A stretch of DNA of 13,976 nucleotides. Source: an uncultured Oscillospiraceae bacterium. GTDB lineage: Bacteria; Bacillota; Clostridia; Oscillospirales; Acutalibacteraceae. Of the stretch, positions 5,556-12,486 are shown in pieces. Under the pieces are notes generated by a model, which made no database searches, had not been told where the DNA came from, and saw only the letters and a program-made list of their open reading frames with translations. How positions within the stretch are numbered: position 1 is the stretch's first letter; every line of letters begins with the position of its first letter. Location of the stretch: the NCBI GenBank assembly GCA_900542575.1, contig UQOE01000040.1, forward strand, positions 1 through 13,976. Direction: 5' to 3'. The translations under genes were made by a program, and so were the position numbers.

Positions 5556-6380
5556 TTATGATTCCTTCCTCTTCCCGGGAACCATAGCAAGTCCTAGGAT
5601 AATCAGTGCAAGGATGAGACAAAGCATCAAATAATAGACGGCAACATTCTGAACAGCCCAGGTGACAAAATTGCCCATGCCGGGCAGTCTGCACTTTGCT
5701 GTGCCGAGATACTGCGTCGGAGTGACAAATGCGTAGGTATTCCCGTTCATCGAAACCTGGTATTTTGTCTTGCCGTCCGAATGGACCGCCTTTTGAAGGA
5801 TGCCCAGTGTTCGCTGATTTCCCAGATCGAACAGGAGGACATCTCCTGGGCTCAGTTCGTCAGGATCCTCCCTCTTTACCAGCATGATGTCGCCCGCCTT
5901 GGCCGATGAGGGCAGAGCATTGTTATCAATGTAATAGCCGCGAAGGATCGATGCCGAACTGCCGCTCCGTTCGACGGCATGAAAAGCAATACTGAAGATT
6001 CCAACCAGAAGAAAGATTACCAGGAAAAAGATCAGGAATCCTCGCAGAACGCGATGTGATTTTCCCCGGGGCATGTTTTCCTCATACTCTTCCGGGATTG
6101 GCTCTTCGTAGGAGAGCGCCGAGAGCTGTGCCTGGAGCTCCTGGATTTCCCGGGCATATTGGGCATTCTGCCGCTTCAGCTCCGCAGCATTTTCATCCAG
6201 TATGCCGGAATCCTGAATGTTTTTCAGCCGCCTGGCAAAGTGCACACAGTCCTGGTATAACTTCTGGTTTTGCGCTTCGATATTCTGAATCGCCGCCTGG
6301 ACTTTGTCGATCGATTCATCGACTTCTCTTCGGCTGTAGCCGTTCTCTTCATATGAAAAGTTTCTGGTTGGTTCTGCCAT
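5556..6380 (-). CDS. DivIVA-like coiled coil fused to a non-catalytic signal-peptidase-like (S26/SipW) domain
   Basis: A 274-residue membrane protein. Residues about 10-35 (NGYSRREVDESIDKVQ) resemble a DivIVA-type start and lead into a coiled coil (about 22-90). An acidic linker and basic GKSHR precede transmembrane helix 1 (about 111-134). The outer domain (about 135-243) follows the S26/SipW plan: AGDIMLVKR, then LSPGDVLLFDLG, a short beta region and LGTAKCRLPGMGNF. Transmembrane helix 2 spans about 245-267, then a basic tail. Where signal peptidases have SMxP, this protein has NALP (154-157), and the usual second catalytic residue (THR or Lys) is not evident, so it is probably not a peptidase. 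The start at 6380 has GGAGG 10 nt upstream; the ATG at 6413 has no such site. A structural or scaffold role at the membrane is inference. Confidence 0.72.
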   Translation of the reverse strand: MAEPTRNFSYEENGYSRREVDESIDKVQAAIQNIEAQNQKLYQDCVHFARRLKNIQDSGILDENAAELKRQNAQYAREIQELQAQLSALSYEEPIPEEYEENMPRGKSHRVLRGFLIFFLVIFLLVGIFSIAFHAVERSGSSASILRGYYIDNNALPSSAKAGDIMLVKREDPDELSPGDVLLFDLGNQRTLGILQKAVHSDGKTKYQVSMNGNTYAFVTPTQYLGTAKCRLPGMGNFVTWAVQNVAVYYLMLCLILALIILGLAMVPGKRKES

Positions 6381-6403
6381 GAAAAGGGATCCTCCAAAAT
6401 CAG

Positions 6404-6441
6404 GAAAGGGCATCGGCGAAATCCAGTTGGCCGATGCCCTT
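6404..6441 (-). other. Leader hairpin before the signal-peptidase-like gene
   Basis: AAGGGCATCGGC pairs perfectly with GCCGATGCCCTT across a loop of about 13 nt. It lies in the 5' leader, between the promoter (6474-6502) and the GGAGG. The T content after it is low (TTTCCTGATTTT), so it may be a weak attenuator or an mRNA-stabilising stem. No known riboswitch was recognised. Confidence 0.5.
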
Positions 6442-6473
6442 CCATGCGCATATAGCTACGCTTACAAATACGA

Positions 6474-6502
6474 ATTATCCGACATTTTCCCTTCTTATGC
6501 AA
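6474..6502 (-). promoter_or_regulatory. Promoter of the signal-peptidase-like gene
   Basis: TTGCAT (6502-6497), a 17-nt spacer and GATAAT (6479-6474). The predicted start near 6467 gives a leader of about 87 nt carrying the hairpin at 6404-6441. Confidence 0.65.
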
Positions 6503-6522
6503 GCCTGTTTCTGCGTTTTGAG

Positions 6523-6686
6523 ATAGACAATCATTCTATTTTGTAAATAATTTGGTCAAATTATTTTCGCTGTAATAGGAACCGTATCCTGCAAAGCAGA
6601 AACTGTCAGATTTCGTTAAAAAATTTTTTAATTAACAGGACAGATTGTTTCAATCTGTCAGGAAATAGACAATCAAGTTTGTCTAT
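6523..6686. repeat. Cluster of palindromes and a direct repeat between tetR and the signal-peptidase-like gene
   Basis: Three inverted repeats: AAATAATTTG-GT-CAAATTATTT (6545-6566), GACAGATTG-TTT-CAATCTGTC (6639-6659) and ATAGACAA-N6-TTGTCTAT (6665-6686). The 11-mer ATAGACAATCA occurs twice (6523-6533 and 6665-6675). An AT-rich stretch (6615-6636) lies between. The second and third could be terminators of tetR, though T runs are poorly placed; any of them could be a protein-binding site. No gene is seen in this 300-nt stretch. Confidence 0.6.
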
Positions 6687-6704
6687 ACTGAGATTGGGAT
6701 TGAT

Positions 6705-7271
6705 TTAACGATTCTGGAAGAATTTTCCAGTGGTCTCAATGGCATCGCAGATCAGGGAAGCCATCTCGGCTGGAGATGCAGCATAGCCGCTCTGTGCCCA
6801 TTCTTTTATCAGGGCATAGATGCCATTGCTCCAGAAAAGGGCCGTTGCGCTCAAAATGCGGGAAGAGATGTTCTCGCCGCGTTCTTTATAGTATTCGGTC
6901 AGAAAAGTCTGAAATGTCGTGGAGATGTAATCAGCCATCTGGGAGTTGGAAATATTGAGCAGCAGCGCATCGGCCAGTTCCGTATTTCGTTTGAAGTAGC
7001 GGAGCATAACGGTGTAAATCTGTTCGTACCCTTTTCGGGCACTGACATTGCGGTGGCCTTCGACAATGGCCTCCAATACCGGACGAAGCAGAATGTCCAG
7101 GGCATCGTTGCTGATCTCTTCCAGAGAATTGTAATACGTATATATAGTGGACCGGGATACGCCGGACCGTCGGGCGACATCCTGAATCGTGATTTTTCGG
7201 GAGGATTTGAGCTCCTGGAGCAGGCTGATGTATCCCTGCACAATCTGCGCCTGCGCTTTTTTCGGTCTCAT
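6705..7271 (-). CDS. TetR/AcrR-family transcriptional regulator
   Basis: A 188-residue regulator. The N-terminal TetR helix-turn-helix is clear at about 27-50: ITIQDVARRSGVSRSTIYTYY, given here in part as DVARRSGVSRSTIYTYY (31-47). The ligand-binding C-terminal domain (about 60-185) is all helical and not diagnostic. AGGAGGAG lies 6 nt before the ATG. The gene is divergent from the lipase/aconitase X/reductase operon and separated by 65 nt, so it most likely represses that operon and itself in response to a substrate or intermediate. The operator was not identified with confidence. Confidence 0.92.
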   Translation of the reverse strand: MRPKKAQAQIVQGYISLLQELKSSRKITIQDVARRSGVSRSTIYTYYNSLEEISNDALDILLRPVLEAIVEGHRNVSARKGYEQIYTVMLRYFKRNTELADALLLNISNSQMADYISTTFQTFLTEYYKERGENISSRILSATALFWSNGIYALIKEWAQSGYAASPAEMASLICDAIETTGKFFQNR

Positions 7272-7295
7272 GTCCGACTCCTCCTCTCTGCTCTC

Positions 7296-7324
7296 ATTTT
7301 AGGAATTATTTGATTTTAATACAA
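7296..7324 (-). promoter_or_regulatory. tetR promoter
   Basis: TTGTAT (7324-7319), a 17-nt spacer and TAAAAT (7301-7296) on the minus strand. The spacer holds AATTATTT (7304-7311), which also occurs in the palindrome at 6545-6566. No convincing plus-strand promoter for the operon was found in this 65-nt gap; the ribosome binding site at 7324-7329 leaves little room. Confidence 0.5.
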
Positions 7325-7336
7325 GGAGGAAATGAA

Positions 7337-8554
7337 ATGGAGTATCAGAACAACTACCCCTATGTGTTCATCCACGGACTGGGCGGCTGGGGTGATCAGG
7401 ACCTCATGAACAAAGTCTGGCCCTATTGGGGAGTCGGCAAAAAAATCTTGTGAATCATCTGCGGAAGCTTGGTTACGAGATCTATCTGCTATCCTGCGGA
7501 CCGGTCAACAGCGCCTGGGACCGGGCATATATCATCTGGGCCTATCTGTTCGGCGGAACCGTCGATTTCGGAAAAGCCCATTCGGAAAAATATCATACAG
7601 TCCGCTTTGGACATACATTTGAACATGGTGTTCTGGAAGATCTCGGCAAAACCGATGCACATAAAAAAGTCAACTTGGTCGGCCATTCCTTCGGAGGCCC
7701 GACCGTTAAAATGATCAATCAGCTCTTCATGGACGGTTCCGAGGAAGAGCGTGCTGTCACGCCGCCTGAGGAGCTCTCTCCTCTTTTCGCCGGCGGACAT
7801 GCCAATCTGATCCACACCATTACCACTCTGGATAGCGACAACAACGGTACGACCGTCTGTGACTGGGCAGAAGAAAACAAACATCTGCTGACACGGTGAA
7901 TTATCTCATAGCTGGTTTTATTGCCGCCGTGGGAGAAACGCCGCTCATGAAACTGTACGGTATGCACGCGGAGCAGTGGGGTCTGATGCCGGACACATCG
8001 ACGCTGAAGAAATATCGTCTGATTAATCTTTTTCGGAAACGGAAGGAAATTGCAAACTTTGCAAATCCGAATTACGTTGAAAACAATATCATGCAGGAGA
8101 TGCGCGTAAAATTGTAGAAGAGATTATTAACCCCAAGCAGCGGCCGGATGCGCACATCTACTATTTCTGCCAGCGCGCGGATACTTTAAAGCCATTTATC
8201 GGCAATCGCCGTCGTCCGCACTTGAAAATGTTTTTCTTCTGCTTCCTCTCCGGCCTTGTAGAGGGAGTCTATGCGCCAAAGTTTTTGAAAAAATACGGAC
8301 TCGGAAGCGACCCAGACTGGTTCCGCGGAGATGGATTCGTCAATCTGCCGGCCCGGGGCAACCCGTTTAAGGCCCCGGGCGAAGAGGCGGAACTGGACTT
8401 TGATCGCACCTACAAGGCCGGAATCTGGTATAAGATGCCGCCGGTCCACGCTGACCACGTCTATTGGGTGGGAATCACCGGATCGAAAGAGGACGACCGG
8501 TTTGCACTGTTTGAAAAGATGATGAAGCTTTACCGGACACTTCCGGATGGCTAA
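7337..8554 (+). pseudogene. Lipase (staphylococcal/Geobacillus-lipase-like), broken by three frameshifts
   Basis: An alpha/beta-hydrolase that would be about 406 residues if whole. Reading-frame pieces in order: MEYQNNYPYVFIHGLGGWG with the oxyanion-hole HGLGGWG; LVNHLRKLGYEIYLL, GPVNSAWDRA, and nucleophile elbow GHSFGG; then HANLIHTITTLDSDNNGTT; LIAGFIAAVGETPLM; and the end with GDGFVNLPARGNPF and HADHVYWVGITG, where the catalytic His is expected. The frame is lost at about 7428-7434 (GGGG run), 7887-7893 and 8097-8101; each is explained by one missing base and the three together restore the original frame. AGGAGG precedes the ATG by 7 nt. No signal peptide is seen. It is first in the operon, so the upstream promoter must also serve the intact genes behind it. 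Sequencing error is an alternative. Confidence 0.82.
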
Positions 8555-8583
8555 CCTATTCTCTTTCAAAAGGAGGTTTGCAT

Positions 8584-9867
8584 ATGGAAATCAAAATGGA
8601 ACTCACGCCGGAGCAGCAGGAGATTCTGAACGGCTCTGAGGGTGAGACGATGGCCAAGGTCTTTGAGACTCTGGTCCGCTACGGCGAGATCTTCGGCGCC
8701 ACAAAAATGGTGCCGGTGACAAGCCGCTATGGGCACCTGGTACTCAGCTTCGGCGCATTCTTCCTGGGCGCTGAGTTCGATCTCTACCAGAAGCTCATCG
8801 ATGAGGGCTGTCTCTCAAAGCAGAAGTTCACGGTGGATCCGCGGCCCTATGACCCGAAGGTTCCCCAGAACGCCATCGAAAAGCTCTCAACGAAAGTCAT
8901 CTACGGGCAGCAGCGCCGCTATGACAGGGAGCTGAAAAAACTCGGCATTCTGAACGAAGATGCCTATACCTGCACCTGCTATCTGCCGGAGGTTGGCAAT
9001 ACGCCGAACGAAGGGGAAGTCCTCTCCTGGGCGGAATCCTCCGCTGTCGTCTACGCCAACAGCGTGCTCGGTGCACGGTGCAACCGCAATTCCGGTGTGC
9101 TGGAATTGTTTGGATCGATTGCGGGGTATGTCCCCTACTTCGGCCTGCTGATGGATGAGAACCGGAAGGCCGACTGGGTCATTGAGCTCAGGACCACGAA
9201 AAAGCCCGATGCGCAGCTGCTTGGCTCCGCTATCGGCATGAAGGTCATGGAGGACGTCCCCTACGTCATCGGACTGGACCAATACCTCGGGAACGATCTG
9301 AACGAAGAGGCAAAAACGTATCTGAAAGATTTCGGCGCAGCCACCGCATCCAACGGTGCCGTCGGCCTGTACCACATCGACGGTCTGACGCCGGAGGCAA
9401 AGCGGCTCGGACGAGATCTGATCAAGCCTGATGCGAAAACCTACGTCATCGACGACGCAGAACTGCAGCGGGTCAAGGACAACTACCCGGTCATCTGGAA
9501 GAACCCGGATGCGAAACCAGAGATGTGCTTCCTCGGATGTCCCCATATGACCAAACAGCAGCTGATCGACTGGACCGAGAAGCTGGAGGCGGGATTAAAG
9601 GCATCAGGCCGAAAGAAAGTTTCGGTTCCAACGGTCTTTACCACCTCGATGCCGGTGAAGAAGGCCTTCGAGGAGACCGAATACGCAAAGAAGCTTAAGA
9701 AGATGGGCGTTGTCGTCAGCTTCATCTGCCCGCTGATGTACATGGACAATACGCTGAATGCGAGAAAGAATGTCATCACGAGTTCCAATAAGCTGCGCAC
9801 GTACACGACGTCGCGTTTCTACTCCAACGACGAAATTCTGGATATCCTGACCAAGGGGGTGGACTGA
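8584..9867 (+). CDS. Aconitase X, large (catalytic) subunit, DUF521/AcnX family
   Basis: A 427-residue AcnX catalytic subunit. Family marks are the N-terminal LTPEQQEILNGSEGETMAK (8-25), the GARCNRNSG loop (163-171), IGLDQYLG, GLYHIDGLTPEA (261-272), CFLGCPHMT (315-323) and the NVITSSNKLRTYT loop (396-408) matching the family NSAKxAHY loop. Cysteines C132, C166, C315, C319 and C382 are candidates for the iron-sulfur or iron site. Known AcnX enzymes dehydrate cis-3-hydroxy-L-proline in bacteria or mevalonate 5-phosphate in archaea; the substrate here is unknown. The ATG at 8584 has AGGAGG 7 nt upstream. The stop is immediately followed by the small-subunit ATG. Confidence 0.88.
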   Translation: MEIKMELTPEQQEILNGSEGETMAKVFETLVRYGEIFGATKMVPVTSRYGHLVLSFGAFFLGAEFDLYQKLIDEGCLSKQKFTVDPRPYDPKVPQNAIEKLSTKVIYGQQRRYDRELKKLGILNEDAYTCTCYLPEVGNTPNEGEVLSWAESSAVVYANSVLGARCNRNSGVLELFGSIAGYVPYFGLLMDENRKADWVIELRTTKKPDAQLLGSAIGMKVMEDVPYVIGLDQYLGNDLNEEAKTYLKDFGAATASNGAVGLYHIDGLTPEAKRLGRDLIKPDAKTYVIDDAELQRVKDNYPVIWKNPDAKPEMCFLGCPHMTKQQLIDWTEKLEAGLKASGRKKVSVPTVFTTSMPVKKAFEETEYAKKLKKMGVVVSFICPLMYMDNTLNARKNVITSSNKLRTYTTSRFYSNDEILDILTKGVD

Positions 9868-10335
9868 ATGCGGTTTAAGAAGAAAAAAGCGGAATCCCGC
9901 ACGTTTCAGGGGCGCGTCATCGTCCCCGGCGAGCTCACGGTGGAAGCGGTCGTCACCCACAACGGGTTCAATACGCTTGCCAGCATGCAGCTGATGTCCA
10001 TTCAGCCGAAAACCCGCTGCAACGACCAGAGCAACCCGGATCTCTACAACAAGATCCTGCAGAACAAAGCCCTGTGCCTGCCGCAGACCATCGGTTCTAC
10101 AACGGGCGGCATGTTCCTGTACTCTGCCGTCAAAGCCGGCAAGGCCCCTGCCTGCCTCCTCTTCTCCCTCGATATCGATTCCCTGGCAGCCGCGGGCGCC
10201 GTCCTCTCCCAGGTCTGGGCCCCGGAGACCCCGATGCCCACGATCGATCGACTGGGCGACGACTTCCTGAACTATGTCGAGGACGGCGACAAAGTAACCA
10301 TTCATACCGATGGAACCGTTGTAGTCGAGAAATGA
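9868..10335 (+). CDS. Aconitase X, small (swivel) subunit, DUF126/AcnX family
   Basis: A 155-residue swivel-domain subunit that pairs with the large subunit to form AcnX; in some organisms the two are fused. The core LCLPQTIGSTTGGMFLYSAV and GKAPACLLFS matches the family GSTxG loop and following helix, and the end (DGDKVTIHTDGTVVVEK) is the usual closing beta strands. The N-terminal region is divergent: where relatives have a Trp-Gly-Gly-Val-Asp stretch and a DxxHP segment, this has THNGFNTLASMQLMS and NDQSNPDLYNK. The start codon follows the large-subunit stop directly, with AAGGGGGT upstream, so the two are translationally coupled. Confidence 0.86.
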   Translation: MRFKKKKAESRTFQGRVIVPGELTVEAVVTHNGFNTLASMQLMSIQPKTRCNDQSNPDLYNKILQNKALCLPQTIGSTTGGMFLYSAVKAGKAPACLLFSLDIDSLAAAGAVLSQVWAPETPMPTIDRLGDDFLNYVEDGDKVTIHTDGTVVVEK

Positions 10336-10348
10336 AAGGAGAAATGCA

Positions 10349-12403
10349 ATGAAAGAAGAATATCAGCCGTTATTTACCCCGTGGAAAATCGGCAACGTCG
10401 AAATTAAGAACCGCATTGTCCTTGCTCCGATGGGCGGAACCTGCATCTTCGGCTGGACCGAGCCCAACCACTTCGATAAAGAGGCCGCAAAACTGCTCGG
10501 CACCATTGCCGAAAACAACTGCGGACTGATCATTCCCGGCATTGCACCGGTCAAAGATATCATCGGCGGCGCATGGCTGTATCAGCACAAGTGGAAGTTT
10601 GCGCAGCTGAAAAAATTCATGGCCCAGGTCCATGCCACCGGCGCAAAAATGTTCGTACAGATGACCGCCGGGTTCGGCCGTTCCATGGCACTCAGCGCCA
10701 TGATGACCACGATGATTAACAACAAGTTTATCGGCACCATTGCCAAGCCATTTATGGATCCGGAGTATCTGACCACCGCCCCATCCCCTCTTCCGAACCG
10801 CTGGGCGGAAGATATTACAACCAAAGAGATGACCAAGGAGCAGATTGACAAGATCATCTATGCATTTGCGGAGACTGCCCGTCTCTGTAAGGAGGCCGAC
10901 GTCGACGGCGTCGAAGTCCACGCCGTCCATGAGGGCTATCTGCTGGATCAGTTCACACTCCCGTACACCAACCACCGCACAGATGAATACGGCGGATCCT
11001 TCGAGAACCGCTACCGGTTCCCGGTTGAGATCGTCAAGGCAATCAAAGAGAAATGCGGAAAAGACTTCCCGGTCTCCCTCCGCTACTCCGTCGTCTCCAA
11101 GACCATCGGGTTCCAGCAGGGCGCTATTCCCGGGCAGGATTACATTGAGGTCGGCCGTACCATGGAGGAATCCGAAAAGGCCGCCAAGTACCTGCAGGAT
11201 GCCGGCTTCGATATGCTGAACTGCGACAACGGCACCTACGATGCCTGGTACTGGGCACATCCGCCGCAGTACATGCCGGAGAACTGCAACCTCGCAGATG
11301 TCTCCCACATTAAGAAGTTTGTCGACATACCGGTCGTCTGTGCAGGCCGCATGACGCCAAAAGCCGGCGCCAAAGCCATAGCAGACGGCGAAATTGACGC
11401 AATGGCCATCGGACGTCAGTTCCTGGCCGATCCAACCTGGGTCACCAAGCTTATAAACGACAAGCCGGAGGAGATCCTCCCCTGCATCTGCTGCCACAAC
11501 GCCTGCTTCGACATGGCCAAGCACGGAAAATCCGCCTGCGATCAGGATCTGGACGATTCCATGCACATGTGCCGCTGCGCCGTCAACCCACAGACGATGC
11601 AGTCCGGCAAATACAAAATAGTTCCAACAAAACACCCGAAGAACGTCGCGGTCATCGGCGGCGGCATCGGCGGCATGGAGGCGGCGCGCGTGCTCAAGCT
11701 GCGCGGTCACAATCCGACCATCTATGAGAAATCCGACAAGCTCGGCGGCATCTTCATTGCCGCGGCCGCTCCGGATTTCAAGAGCCACGACAAGCAGCTC
11801 ATTGAGTGGATTAAGCTGCAAATCAAAGAACTGGGCATCCCGGTCCAGTACAACACCGAGGTCAAGGACATCCAGTCCCTCGGTGCCGATGAGGTCATCA
11901 TCGCCACCGGCGCAAAGGCCAATCACCTGCCGATTCCGGGCAACGAGAAGATCATGGGCGCCTGTGACTATCTCCTCAACGTCAAGGAGACCGGCGAAAA
12001 CGTTGTCATCATCGGCGGCGGCCTGACCGGCTGTGAGATGGCACTGGACCTCTACAACAAGGGCAAAAAGCCGGTCATTGTGGAGATGAAAGATGACCTG
12101 ATGGCGGTTCCGAACCTCTGTCTGGCCAACTCGTCCTACCTCCGCGATTTCTTCAAGGCCAACCACGTCCCGGTCTACCTGAACGCAGCTACCAAAGAAG
12201 TCGGCGACGGCTATGTCCTGATCCAGGACAGCCAGATGAAGGAGACCCGGATTCCGGCGGATACCGTCATTGAGTCGGTCGGATACAAGCCCACCCCGCT
12301 CGCCCCGAAGGGCAGACATGTCCATCTGGTCGGCGACTGCAACAAAGTCGGCAACCTGCGCACGGTCATCTGGCGCGCGTGGGATGTTGCGATGAAAATC
12401 TGA
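10349..12403 (+). CDS. NADH:flavin oxidoreductase / 2-enoate or dienoyl reductase (FMN, 4Fe-4S, FAD)
   Basis: A 684-residue enzyme with the plan of 2,4-dienoyl-CoA reductase, 2-enoate reductase and BaiCD. An old-yellow-enzyme FMN barrel (1-375) contains LFTPWKIGNVEIKNRIVLAPM, VEVHAVHEGYLLDQF with Y197 at the FadH-like active-site Tyr, and RTDEYGGSFENRYRF. The Fe-S cysteines are C379, C382, C386 and C410 (RCAVNP). FAD and NAD(P) folds follow with VAVIGGGIGG (433-442) and VVIIGGGLTG (552-561), and the C-terminal FAD motif is VGDCN. These enzymes use NAD(P)H to reduce a double bond next to a carbonyl. The substrate is not known. AAAGGAG lies 7 nt before the ATG. It is the last gene of the operon; a strong terminator follows. 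Confidence 0.93.
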   Translation: MKEEYQPLFTPWKIGNVEIKNRIVLAPMGGTCIFGWTEPNHFDKEAAKLLGTIAENNCGLIIPGIAPVKDIIGGAWLYQHKWKFAQLKKFMAQVHATGAKMFVQMTAGFGRSMALSAMMTTMINNKFIGTIAKPFMDPEYLTTAPSPLPNRWAEDITTKEMTKEQIDKIIYAFAETARLCKEADVDGVEVHAVHEGYLLDQFTLPYTNHRTDEYGGSFENRYRFPVEIVKAIKEKCGKDFPVSLRYSVVSKTIGFQQGAIPGQDYIEVGRTMEESEKAAKYLQDAGFDMLNCDNGTYDAWYWAHPPQYMPENCNLADVSHIKKFVDIPVVCAGRMTPKAGAKAIADGEIDAMAIGRQFLADPTWVTKLINDKPEEILPCICCHNACFDMAKHGKSACDQDLDDSMHMCRCAVNPQTMQSGKYKIVPTKHPKNVAVIGGGIGGMEAARVLKLRGHNPTIYEKSDKLGGIFIAAAAPDFKSHDKQLIEWIKLQIKELGIPVQYNTEVKDIQSLGADEVIIATGAKANHLPIPGNEKIMGACDYLLNVKETGENVVIIGGGLTGCEMALDLYNKGKKPVIVEMKDDLMAVPNLCLANSSYLRDFFKANHVPVYLNAATKEVGDGYVLIQDSQMKETRIPADTVIESVGYKPTPLAPKGRHVHLVGDCNKVGNLRTVIWRAWDVAMKI

Positions 12404-12417
12404 AAAAAATCGGATAC

Positions 12418-12453
12418 AAAAAATGGGTCTGCTGAAAGGCAGACCCATTTTTA
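12418..12453. terminator. Bidirectional terminator
   Basis: AAATGGGTCTGC, loop TGAAAG, then GCAGACCCATTT, with T runs on both strands. It ends the plus-strand operon (stop at 12403) and the convergent minus-strand gene (stop at 12487). Confidence 0.95.
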
Positions 12454-12486
12454 TTAATCATCCGAATAGAGATTCATGGAATATGT

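Noticed and set aside
5041..5694. A 217-residue minus-strand frame crossing tRNA-Gln
   Set aside because: It overlaps the tRNA, two terminators and the end of the signal-peptidase-like gene in another frame, and its composition is not protein-like.
6404..6441. A riboswitch or full terminator before the signal-peptidase-like gene
   Set aside because: Only one simple hairpin is present, with no aptamer-like conserved core and no proper T run.
7420..7445. Programmed frameshifting in the lipase
   Set aside because: There are three separate breaks, with no slippery heptamer plus pseudoknot at any of them; independent deletions or sequence errors are simpler.
8887..10305. Long antisense frames opposite the two aconitase X genes
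   Set aside because: Same codon-bias shadow effect; no start signals and no protein-family features.
10349..12403. Naming the reductase BaiCD, BaiH, BilR or a steroid reductase
   Set aside because: Domain order is shared by all of these. The HEGY active-site region is closer to dienoyl-CoA reductase than to BaiCD, and no bile acid or bilirubin genes are nearby.
10370..12448. A 692-residue open frame antisense to the reductase
   Set aside because: It is a shadow of GC-ending codons in the reductase gene; it has no RBS and no recognisable domain, and the sense protein is clearly real.
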